Shown here piece by piece: positions 30,373 to 37,125 of a stretch of DNA of 64,000 nt. Within the stretch, counting starts at the first letter, position 1, and every line of letters begins with the position of its first letter. The stretch is from Rhodococcus jostii NBRC 16295 (lineage in GTDB: Bacteria; Actinomycetota; Actinomycetes; Mycobacteriales; Mycobacteriaceae). The stretch is from NCBI RefSeq assembly GCF_001894825.1, contig NZ_BCWY01000019.1, positions 1-64,000 of the forward strand, read 5' to 3'. A model generated the notes under the pieces. That model worked only from the letters and a program-made list of their open reading frames with translations. It ran no database searches and was not told where the DNA came from. The position numbers and the translations under genes are program-made.

Positions 30373-31350
30373 GTGAGCAATCTGGAGACGAATTCGGTGG
30401 AAGAGCGGTGCGAGTCCCACCCCGATGGAGGTGGCATCCAGGTGCTGGGCGCCCGCGAGGTCCCGCTCGGCGGACCCCGCGCGATGCCGGTCCGGCGCAC
30501 ACTTCCGCAGCGGGACCGTTCACTGATCGGGGCCTGGTGCTTCGCCGATCACTACGGTCCGGACGACGTCGGGACGACGGGCGGGATGAACGTGCCGCCG
30601 CACCCTCATACCGGGCTGCAAACGGTGAGCTGGCTGTTCACCGGGGAGATCGAGCACCGCGACAGCATCGGTTCGCACGCGATGGTGCGCCCCGGCGAAC
30701 TCAACCTGATGACCGCGGGGCGGGGGATCGCCCACTCCGAGGTGTCCACACCGCAGACGCGCATCCTGCACGGCGCGCAACTGTGGGTGGCGTTGCCGGC
30801 GTCGGCGCAGGACGCCGAGCCGGCCTTCGAGACGTACGCGCCCGATCCGGTCGTCCGGGGCGGCGCCACCGTGCGGGTGTTCCTCGGAACAACGGCGGGT
30901 TCGACGTCGCCGGTCCGCACGTTCACGCCGCTGCTCGGTGCGGAGATCCTTCTGGAACCGGGTGCAGACGTCACCCTCGACATCGAGCGCGGTTTCGAGG
31001 CCGGGGTGCTGGTCGACGAGGGCGAGGTGCAACTGCGCGGAACCACGCTGCGGTGGGCGGAACTCGGATACCAGCCGCCCGGCGAGTCTCTGGTGGCGCT
31101 GCGCAACACGGGCGGAACGCGGGCCCGGCTGCTGCTGCTCGGCGGCGAGCCGCTCGGCGAGCAGGTGATCATGTGGTGGAACTTTCTCGGCCGAAGTCAC
31201 GAAGACATCGTCGGCTATCGCCGCGAATGGCAGTCGGAGATCCGGGGAGCGGCGCCCGCCGACCCACGGTTCGGCACGGTCGACGGCTACGACGGCAATC
31301 CGCTGCCCGCGCCCGAGCTGCCGAACAGCCGGCTGAAACCGCGCGGCTGA
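30373..31350 (+). CDS. Pirin family protein
   Basis: 325 residues from GTG 30373, 19 bases after the MarR stop; the frame is open further upstream but overlaps MarR coding sequence. The bicupin shows the pirin signature PPHPHTGLQTVSWLFTGEI with metal-binding His residues, RPGELNLMTAGRGIAHSE, and LHGAQLWVALP. The second cupin is weaker (VLVDEGEVQLRGTTL). Pirins bind iron; some have quercetinase activity, others act as redox-sensitive co-regulators. Last gene of the LLM-MarR-pirin unit, convergent with the dehydratase gene 14 bases away. Confidence 0.9.
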   Translation: MSNLETNSVEERCESHPDGGGIQVLGAREVPLGGPRAMPVRRTLPQRDRSLIGAWCFADHYGPDDVGTTGGMNVPPHPHTGLQTVSWLFTGEIEHRDSIGSHAMVRPGELNLMTAGRGIAHSEVSTPQTRILHGAQLWVALPASAQDAEPAFETYAPDPVVRGGATVRVFLGTTAGSTSPVRTFTPLLGAEILLEPGADVTLDIERGFEAGVLVDEGEVQLRGTTLRWAELGYQPPGESLVALRNTGGTRARLLLLGGEPLGEQVIMWWNFLGRSHEDIVGYRREWQSEIRGAAPADPRFGTVDGYDGNPLPAPELPNSRLKPRG

Positions 31351-31363
31351 CAGCTCCGCCGGA

Positions 31364-32308
31364 TCAGTAGCTGGTCAGCGACGTGTTGGCGCCGCAGAGC
31401 ACGACGCACAGCGGTTTGTCGTCCGTGGAGACGAGCTGTCCGGTGACGATCGCGGCCAGCGCCGCCGCGGTGCCGTGTTCGACGACGATCCGGAACTCCT
31501 CCCACAGCAGCGTTCGCGCGTCGATCAGGGCGTCGTCGTCGACGATGAGGCTGGAGACGGGCCGCGACCGGACCGTCTCCCAGGCGATGGAGCCGATCTT
31601 GGTGGCGCCGAGGGAGTCGCCGGCGATGCTGTCGATGTCGATGTCCACCGGTTGCCGGGCTGCGACGGCGGAGTGCAGCGTCGCCGCGCCGCTCGGTTCC
31701 ACCCCGTAGATGGTGTCGTCCTCGCCGCTGCCGGCGACGACACCGGAGAGCAGCCCACCGCCGCCGACGGCGATGACGTAGGACAGTGGCTCGGCGACGT
31801 CGTCCTGGATCTCGAGGGCGATGGTGCCGGCGCCGGCGACGATGTCGGGGAGATCGTAGGCGTGGAGGGCGAGGGCGTTCGAGGACGTCGCGAGCTCTTC
31901 GGCGTACTCCGCGGCCTCGGAGTACCGTTCACCCACCTTGCGGACGTCCGCACCGAGCGCGACGAGCTTCTCGATCTTGACGTCGGGTGCCGTGACGGGA
32001 ACCACCACGGTGCATGTCACACCCCTCAGCCGCGACGCCCAGGCTGCTCCGATGGCGGCATTGCCGCCGGATGCGATGACGACGCCCGCCTCGTCGAGCC
32101 GCCCGTCCTCCTCGGCGTGGAGCAGCGCATTGAGACTGCCCCTCACCTTGAACGAACCGCCGTACTGCAGGAACTCGAGTTTGAAGATCACCGGTACGGC
32201 GCCGTGGACGGTCGGCACGACCGCGCGGAACGTGGGTGTCCGTCGGACCAGGCCGCTGATGCGCTCACGCGCCCTGTCGACGGATGCGCGGTCTACGAAG
32301 TCAGCCAT
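31364..32308 (-). CDS. Threonine/serine dehydratase family PLP enzyme
   Basis: 314 residues. Fold type II PLP enzyme: the Schiff-base lysine is in YGGSFKVRGSLNAL, the Asn-containing substrate loop in VVIASGGNAAIGAAWASRL, and the glycine-rich phosphate loop in YVIAVGGGGLLSGVVAG. It matches short threonine dehydratase-like or racemase-like enzymes without an ACT regulatory domain. Deamination of Thr or Ser is the default expectation; racemase activity cannot be excluded. AACGAT six bases ahead of the ATG could be the -10 of a leaderless mRNA. Confidence 0.85.
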   Translation of the reverse strand: MADFVDRASVDRARERISGLVRRTPTFRAVVPTVHGAVPVIFKLEFLQYGGSFKVRGSLNALLHAEEDGRLDEAGVVIASGGNAAIGAAWASRLRGVTCTVVVPVTAPDVKIEKLVALGADVRKVGERYSEAAEYAEELATSSNALALHAYDLPDIVAGAGTIALEIQDDVAEPLSYVIAVGGGGLLSGVVAGSGEDDTIYGVEPSGAATLHSAVAARQPVDIDIDSIAGDSLGATKIGSIAWETVRSRPVSSLIVDDDALIDARTLLWEEFRIVVEHGTAAALAAIVTGQLVSTDDKPLCVVLCGANTSLTSY

Positions 32309-32339
32309 GGTCCCATCGTTTCATCCCGAACGGCGGCGG

Positions 32340-32768
32340 CTACCGGGGCTGCTTGACTGTCGCCGTGCCCTGGGCGGCGGCGCACAGCACCTCCGTGCCG
32401 TCGTCCTGCACCGCATAGATGTCGCAGCGGCACAACGCCTGACGCCGGGTCGACGCGTGGGCCCGGGCGTCCGCGCGCAGCAGCACGCCCTGGGCGGGAC
32501 GGAGGTAGGTGATCGTGAACCCCGCGGTCATGATGTCGGCGCCGAGCACCGTGCCCGCAGCGAACGTCAGGGCGTTGTCGGCGGCGTACGACAGGACACC
32601 GCCGTGCACGAAGCCGTTCTGTTGCCGCAGTTCGTTCCGGATCGGAATCTCGAGGGTGGTGCCACCCTCGCCGAACCGTGTCATGCGCGCGCCGACGAGG
32701 GCGCTGAACGGCTGGGCCGCCAGCACCGCCTGCGCGGTGTCGGCGGTGAGTGCGGTGTCGACCGTCAT
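32340..32768 (-). CDS. PaaI-like hotdog thioesterase
   Basis: 142 residues. A single hotdog domain with RQQNGFVHGGVLSYAADNALTF, the PaaI/YdiI motif in which HGG precedes the long helix and an acidic residue (Asp) is available for catalysis, then GFTITYLRPAQG. Hydrolyses an acyl- or aryl-CoA in the cytosol. The gene begins 3 bases after the stop of a TetR regulator on the same strand, so the two form an operon under that repressor. Confidence 0.85.
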   Translation of the reverse strand: MTVDTALTADTAQAVLAAQPFSALVGARMTRFGEGGTTLEIPIRNELRQQNGFVHGGVLSYAADNALTFAAGTVLGADIMTAGFTITYLRPAQGVLLRADARAHASTRRQALCRCDIYAVQDDGTEVLCAAAQGTATVKQPR

Positions 32769-32771
32769 CGG

Positions 32772-33335
32772 TTACTCCTGATTTCGTAGCGAGTTCCACG
32801 CGGCGCGCGCCAGTTCGGGCGCCACCGCGGTGGGGTCGGTGGTCATGGCGCCGGCGAGCCACTGCCGGGAGTACTCCTGAGCCGGACCCAGCCATAACGC
32901 GTAGAGCACGTCGAAGTCGAGTCGCCGGACGGTGCCGTAGTGCTCGTGGACCCGCCACCAGTGCGTGACGTCCCGGAAGAACACCGCGTTGGGGGAGTCG
33001 GCACGCTCGTCGATGCCCGGGGGACGGGGCGCGGTGAGGATCGTTGCCCGTTGTGGGTGGCCGGACACCCACTGCAGGTGGCGGACGACGGCGCCTTCCA
33101 CCCCGGACCGGGCATCGGCGCATTCCGAGAGTGCCGTCCGGAAGCCGTCCTGGTAGTCGGTGAGCGCGCGCAACCAGACCTGGATGTACAGCTCTTCCTT
33201 GTTCGGGAAGTGGTGATAGACGGCGCCCACGCTGACGCCGGCCTCCGCCCGGATGTCGGACAGGCGGGTCGCGAGGACGCCGCGACGGGCGAAATGGCCC
33301 TCCGCGGCATCCAGCAACAGATCTTGAATCGGCAC
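32772..33335 (-). CDS. TetR family regulator
   Basis: 187 residues from GTG 33335. N-terminal TetR helix-turn-helix: LLLDAAEGHFARRGVLATRL, SDIRAEAGVSVGAVYHHFPNKEELY. The frame is open far upstream, but a -10 (TATATT on the minus strand) lies exactly six bases before this GTG, inside a 17-base palindrome, so this start is strongly favoured and the mRNA is probably leaderless. It likely represses itself and the downstream thioesterase. The ligand is unknown; an acyl-CoA is plausible given the partner. Confidence 0.88.
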   Translation of the reverse strand: MPIQDLLLDAAEGHFARRGVLATRLSDIRAEAGVSVGAVYHHFPNKEELYIQVWLRALTDYQDGFRTALSECADARSGVEGAVVRHLQWVSGHPQRATILTAPRPPGIDERADSPNAVFFRDVTHWWRVHEHYGTVRRLDFDVLYALWLGPAQEYSRQWLAGAMTTDPTAVAPELARAAWNSLRNQE

Positions 33336-33337
33336 AT

Positions 33338-33354
33338 ACCGAATATAGTTCGGT
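33338..33354. promoter_or_regulatory. TetR operator overlapping its -10
   Basis: ACCGAA-TATAG-TTCGGT is a perfect 6+6 inverted repeat with a 5-base centre. Read on the minus strand, the -10 TATATT (33342-33347) lies inside it and ends six bases from the GTG start. Bound TetR would block the promoter directly. Confidence 0.75.
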
Positions 33355-33425
33355 CGTGGTCCGAGCGACAGTGAGTTCGTAGGATTACGGCGAAGGGCGA
33401 CGTCGTTCCTGGGACGATTGAGGAC

Positions 33426-34628
33426 GTGCGCAACCCGCGACAGCCCCGACGGATCACGCCCCGAACGGGGCGTCTGGTGTCCCCGCCGCCCCGCCCGCTC
33501 CGACGCCCGGGTCCGCAACCCTCGCAACTGCACGACTTCGAGCGCGCCGGCCTTCTCGACGGGCTCAGTGGGTCGGACCGCTCTGCCCGGATGGGGGTGC
33601 TCAACACCCTGGTCGAGGAGGGGGTGTCGATCGACGACCTGCGGGCCGCCTCGCGGGACAACCGGCTCGCGCACCTGCTGCTCGAGCATGCGTTGTCGCC
33701 CAAGGGCAGCTACAGCATCCACGAGATCTCGCAGATGACCGGTGTCAGCGTCGACGACGCCCGCCGCTGGTTCCGGGCCATCGGCCGGGGGGCCTCGGAG
33801 GACGGGACGTATTACAACGACGGCGACCTCTCGCTCGTGCGCGGACTCGAGCAGTACCGCAAGCTGGGTCTCGACGAGAGCGGGGTCTTCGCAGCAGCAA
33901 GGGTCCTGGGGCGCAACCTCTGGACGGTCGCCGACGCCGCGGACGCACTGCTGCAGGAGCGTCTCGAGGCGACGCGCGATCATCCCGAGGTGGCACTGCG
34001 GTACGCGGTCGAGGTGCGCCGGATCGCGGACTTCGAGGCGCAGATCCTGGCCCAGCTCATCGCCACCACTCTGCGCCAGCAACTGCGGTCCGATGCCGTG
34101 GGGATCGCCGGAGACTCGAATCTGCACCTGCGCGGTGCACAGGAGATCGGGGTCTGTTTCGCCGATCTCGTGGGGTTCACGCTGCTCGGGGAACAGGTGA
34201 CGCCCGCCGATCTGGGCCGGGTCGCCGAGCGGCTCGACCGCCTCGCCACCGATCGCCTGGGTCCGCCGGTGCGTCTTGTGAAGACGATCGGGGACGCCGT
34301 CATGATGGTGTCGCCCGACCCGAACGCGTTGGCGTACGCGGCACTCGACCTCGTTCAGGCCGCGCGCGCCGAGGGTCTTCCGCCGTTGCGGGCCGGGATC
34401 GCCTGGGGCACGGCCGTGCCGAGCGCCGGCGACTGGTTCGGCCGCCCGGTCAACATGGCCAGCCGTGTCGTCGCGGTCGCACCGTCACACGAGGTGGTCG
34501 TGACGGGCGAGTTCTACGACGAACTCGACACCGACGAATTCTGGGGTGAGCCGGCAGGCAGTCACCGGCTGAAGGGAATCGATGCCCCGCAGGACCTGTT
34601 CGGGATCGGACGCCGGTCCGTGGCCTGA
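33426..34628 (+). CDS. Class III adenylyl cyclase with N-terminal autoregulatory (pH-sensing type) domain
   Basis: 400 residues, GTG start. The N-terminal half (about 40-220) is helical and resembles the regulatory domain of Rv1264-type cyclases. It includes a winged-helix-like stretch, SIHEISQMTGVSVDDARRWF. The C-terminal half is the cyclase homology domain with every catalytic residue: metal-binding Asp247 (CFADLVGFT) and Asp290, adenine-selecting Lys286 (VKTIGD) and Asp336 (GDWFGRP), transition-state Asn343 and Arg347 (VNMASR). It makes cAMP from ATP as a homodimer. The spacing of these residues closely follows Rv1264, a pH-responsive enzyme; acid sensing here is inference. TAGGAT upstream, near 33379, may be its -10. 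Confidence 0.88.
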   Translation: MRNPRQPRRITPRTGRLVSPPPRPLRRPGPQPSQLHDFERAGLLDGLSGSDRSARMGVLNTLVEEGVSIDDLRAASRDNRLAHLLLEHALSPKGSYSIHEISQMTGVSVDDARRWFRAIGRGASEDGTYYNDGDLSLVRGLEQYRKLGLDESGVFAAARVLGRNLWTVADAADALLQERLEATRDHPEVALRYAVEVRRIADFEAQILAQLIATTLRQQLRSDAVGIAGDSNLHLRGAQEIGVCFADLVGFTLLGEQVTPADLGRVAERLDRLATDRLGPPVRLVKTIGDAVMMVSPDPNALAYAALDLVQAARAEGLPPLRAGIAWGTAVPSAGDWFGRPVNMASRVVAVAPSHEVVVTGEFYDELDTDEFWGEPAGSHRLKGIDAPQDLFGIGRRSVA

Positions 34629-34670
34629 CCGCTGCGCCGCCGAAACGTGTCGTACCCTCGCGATACTGTC

Positions 34671-35042
34671 ATGGCACAGCTCACAGAAGCAGAACGAGTG
34701 AGGCGCATCATGACTGGTGATTCGGGCGCAGACTGGCATTTCTACGCGGTGGTCGAAACCGCGGTGGACGGCGGTCACACGCTCGCCGCGTTCGGGCCGC
34801 AGCCGACGGCGCTCGACGCTCTCCGGCTGGCCGTGCATTCGGTCAACCACACCGCGTATTCCGTTCTCGAACAAGGCATCGCGGGCGATCCGCGGGCCGA
34901 CGCGAGCGTCGTCGAGCGGTTGCCGATCACGTCGTTCACGATCAGACGGCACCGCCGCAGCACGAGTGAGCTCGATGCCCGCTGGATGCTGAACGGCGGC
35001 AAGCACCACCGGCAGGACTACCGCGGTCCCGTGGTGAGGTAG
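34671..35042 (+). CDS. Hypothetical protein
   Basis: 123 residues from ATG 34671; GTG 34647 and ATG 34710 are alternatives. I recognise no family. A charged N-terminus is followed by an alpha/beta pattern (WHFYAVVETAVDGGHTLAAF, ALRLAVHSVNHTAYSVLEQG) and a basic Arg/His-rich end. No signal peptide or membrane helix. The last 25 bases overlap, in antisense, the 3' end of the convergent TetR gene. The coding call rests on length, codon-position GC and lack of a better frame. Confidence 0.55.
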   Translation: MAQLTEAERVRRIMTGDSGADWHFYAVVETAVDGGHTLAAFGPQPTALDALRLAVHSVNHTAYSVLEQGIAGDPRADASVVERLPITSFTIRRHRRSTSELDARWMLNGGKHHRQDYRGPVVR

Positions 35043-35578
35043 TACTCGAGCACCGGCCCGACCCACCGCACCAGCTGCTCGTGCGTCATGTCGACGAGGG
35101 GCGGCACCCGGAGTACGTAGCGCGAGAAGGCGAGTCCGAGGATCTGTGACCCGACGAGGGCCGCGCGTTCGTCCGCGCGATCCGGCGCCACCGCGGCGAG
35201 GGCAGGCGCCACCTGGCGGGCGAACACCTGCAACATCGCTTCGGCGGCCCGCGGGCTGCCGGCCGCCGCGCGGAGCAGGGGGAGAAACGCGCCGTCGTTC
35301 TCCCACACCGCGAAGAACTGCGGCATCAGCACGGTTGCGAGCTGATCCGCCGGAACGTCATGGAGGTCGGGCAGGTGTAGCTCGAATTCCGCGGCCTCGG
35401 CGAACAGTGATTCCTTGTTGGTGAAGTAGCGGACCACCATTGCGGGGTCGACGCCGACGTCCGACGCGACACCGCGCATCGTCGTGCGGTCGTAGCCCTC
35501 TGTTCCGAACCGGGCTCGGGCCGCGTCGAGGATCGCGGCGCGGGTGGCGACGGCGGAGCGGGTGCGGCGTTCAGGCAT
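35018..35578 (-). CDS. TetR family regulator of the adjacent FAD monooxygenase
   Basis: 186 residues from ATG 35578; a GTG two codons earlier is possible. TetR DNA-binding domain: RAAILDAARARFGTEGYDRTTMRGVASDVGVDP and VVRYFTNKESLF, then a helical ligand-binding domain. A -10 (TACACT on the minus strand, 35585-35590) ends six bases before this ATG, so the transcript is probably leaderless. Two matching 16-base palindromes in the divergent region make autoregulation and control of the monooxygenase very likely. Confidence 0.9.
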   Translation of the reverse strand: MPERRTRSAVATRAAILDAARARFGTEGYDRTTMRGVASDVGVDPAMVVRYFTNKESLFAEAAEFELHLPDLHDVPADQLATVLMPQFFAVWENDGAFLPLLRAAAGSPRAAEAMLQVFARQVAPALAAVAPDRADERAALVGSQILGLAFSRYVLRVPPLVDMTHEQLVRWVGPVLEYYLTTGPR

Positions 35579-35590
35579 TCCCACAGTGTA

Positions 35591-35606
35591 GTCAACAGCT
35601 GTTGAC
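35591..35606. promoter_or_regulatory. TetR operator box 1
   Basis: GTCAACAGCTGTTGAC, a perfect 16-base palindrome. It begins directly next to the tetR -10 and covers the -35 (TTGACC, 35602-35607) of the monooxygenase promoter, so one bound dimer could silence both directions. Confidence 0.85.
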
Positions 35607-35630
35607 CTGGCGGGCGGATGCGCCTAACGT
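35602..35630 (+). promoter_or_regulatory. FAD monooxygenase promoter
   Basis: TTGACC (35602-35607), 17-base spacer, TAACGT (35625-35630). A near-ideal actinobacterial housekeeping promoter. Its -35 lies in operator box 1, and its expected transcription start (about 35637) in box 2. Confidence 0.8.
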
Positions 35631-35634
35631 CGTA

Positions 35635-35650
35635 GTCAACAGTTGTTGAC
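35635..35650. promoter_or_regulatory. TetR operator box 2
   Basis: GTCAACA-GT-TGTTGAC has the same 7-base arms as box 1, with centre GT instead of GC. Its start is 44 bases from that of box 1. It covers the predicted transcription start of the monooxygenase. Confidence 0.85.
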
Positions 35651-35682
35651 TTGATGGGGCATTTTTCGATCGGAGGATCGTC

Positions 35683-37125
35683 ATGAAGCACATCGACGTG
35701 GTGGTGATCGGCGCCGGACCCACCGGGTGCACGCTCGCGGCCGAGCTGGCGACCGCGGGCCGATCGGTGACGGTGCTGGACAAGCGCCCCGCACCGTCCA
35801 CTCTCAGTCGCGCATTCGGCGTTCACGCCCGCACTCTCGAACTGCTCGATGCTCGCGGACTCTCCGATCAGCTCGTGGCCACCGGGGCTCCCTCACCCGG
35901 TCTGAAGCTGTGGCACGGTGCGGCACTGAACCTCGGACGCCTGAATTCCCGCTTCCCGTTCGTCCTCGTCACACCGCAGCGGAACGTCGACGCCCTCCTC
36001 GAAGCGCGGGCACGCGAGCGCGGCGCCGACATCGTCCGCGGATTCACCGTCACCGGGGTGGACCAGGACCGGGACGGCGTCCGGGTCCGCGGTCACGACG
36101 GCTCGGGCGAGGACGTCACCTTTCACGCAACGTATGCGGTCGGTGCGGACGGCGCGCACAGCGCGGTGCGGACGATGATCGGGCAACCGTTCCCCGGCCA
36201 GGCCGTGCTGCGGTCGATCATGCTCGCCGACGTCGAGCTCGCGAACCCGCCGGACAACCTCGTCACCGTCAACGCCGTCCGCGACGGCTTCGCGTTCATC
36301 GCACCATACGGCGACAACCTGTTTCGGGTCATCGCCTGGAACCGGCGACATCAGGTCGACGACAGCGCCCCGGTCGACAGAGAGGAGTTGCGCGCCACCA
36401 TCCGGACCGCGATGGGCACCGATTACGGACTCGGTGACGTGCGCTGGCAGTCGCGATTTCACAGTGACGAACGGCAGGTGCCGCAGTACCGGACGGGTCG
36501 GGTGTTCCTCGCCGGCGACGCGGCCCACGTGCATTCGCCGGCGGGCGGGCAGGGCATGAACACCGGCATCCAGGACGCCGTCAATCTCGGCTGGAAACTC
36601 GCGGCAGTCCTGGGCGGCGCAGACGAGTCGGTGCTCGACACCTACCACTCCGAGCGGCACCCGGTCGGGAGGCTGGTGCTGCGCTCGAGCGGTGCGACGA
36701 TGCGCATGATGACGGTCCGGCCGTGGATTCTGCGGAAACTCCGGAACGTCGCCGTCTCAGCGCTTCTCGGTTTCCCGCCGATCGGAGACGCCGTTGCCCG
36801 GATGTTCTCGGGCATCGGAATCGGATACGGACACCGGACCGGTGAGAACGCACTGGTCGGCCGGCGGGTCGAGGACCTGCCCACCGACGCCGGCCGGCTG
36901 TACGAGGTGATGCGTTCGGGCGGTTTCGTTCTGGTCACCGAGCCCGGTGCTCCTGTCCCCGGCGAGATCCACGCGGTGACCCGGACCGGTGCCGGACCCG
37001 CACTGCTCGTGCGCCCCGACGGCTACATCGCCTGGGCGGGCGACAGTACGTCGGGCGAGTGGCGCGGCGTCCTGGACCGGTGGACGGCCCGCACCTCGAA
37101 CGGTGCCCACGCTGTCAGTCCGTGA
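35683..37125 (+). CDS. FAD-dependent aromatic monooxygenase (PHBH superfamily)
   Basis: 480 residues, GGAGG before the ATG. Group A flavoprotein hydroxylase: FAD-binding GAGPTGCTLAAELATAG (residues 9-25), the DG motif YAVGADGAHSAVR near residue 160, and the GD motif VFLAGDAAHVHSPAGGQGMN near 275. The C-terminal domain is thioredoxin-like as in phenol or polyketide hydroxylases. It inserts one oxygen into an aromatic ring using NAD(P)H. Tight control by a TetR repressor points to an inducible role against a xenobiotic or antibiotic; the substrate is unknown. The last 11 bases overlap the convergent pepN. Confidence 0.87.
   Translation: MKHIDVVVIGAGPTGCTLAAELATAGRSVTVLDKRPAPSTLSRAFGVHARTLELLDARGLSDQLVATGAPSPGLKLWHGAALNLGRLNSRFPFVLVTPQRNVDALLEARARERGADIVRGFTVTGVDQDRDGVRVRGHDGSGEDVTFHATYAVGADGAHSAVRTMIGQPFPGQAVLRSIMLADVELANPPDNLVTVNAVRDGFAFIAPYGDNLFRVIAWNRRHQVDDSAPVDREELRATIRTAMGTDYGLGDVRWQSRFHSDERQVPQYRTGRVFLAGDAAHVHSPAGGQGMNTGIQDAVNLGWKLAAVLGGADESVLDTYHSERHPVGRLVLRSSGATMRMMTVRPWILRKLRNVAVSALLGFPPIGDAVARMFSGIGIGYGHRTGENALVGRRVEDLPTDAGRLYEVMRSGGFVLVTEPGAPVPGEIHAVTRTGAGPALLVRPDGYIAWAGDSTSGEWRGVLDRWTARTSNGAHAVSP

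Noticed and set aside
34671..35042. Toxin or antitoxin role for the hypothetical gene between the cyclase and TetR genes
   Set aside because: No partner gene, no known toxin motif and convergent orientation to the TetR gene; left as unknown.
35683..37125. Rifampicin monooxygenase (Rox) identity for the FAD monooxygenase
   Set aside because: It shares only the general flavoprotein motifs; the N-terminal and central sequence do not match Rox as I know it.
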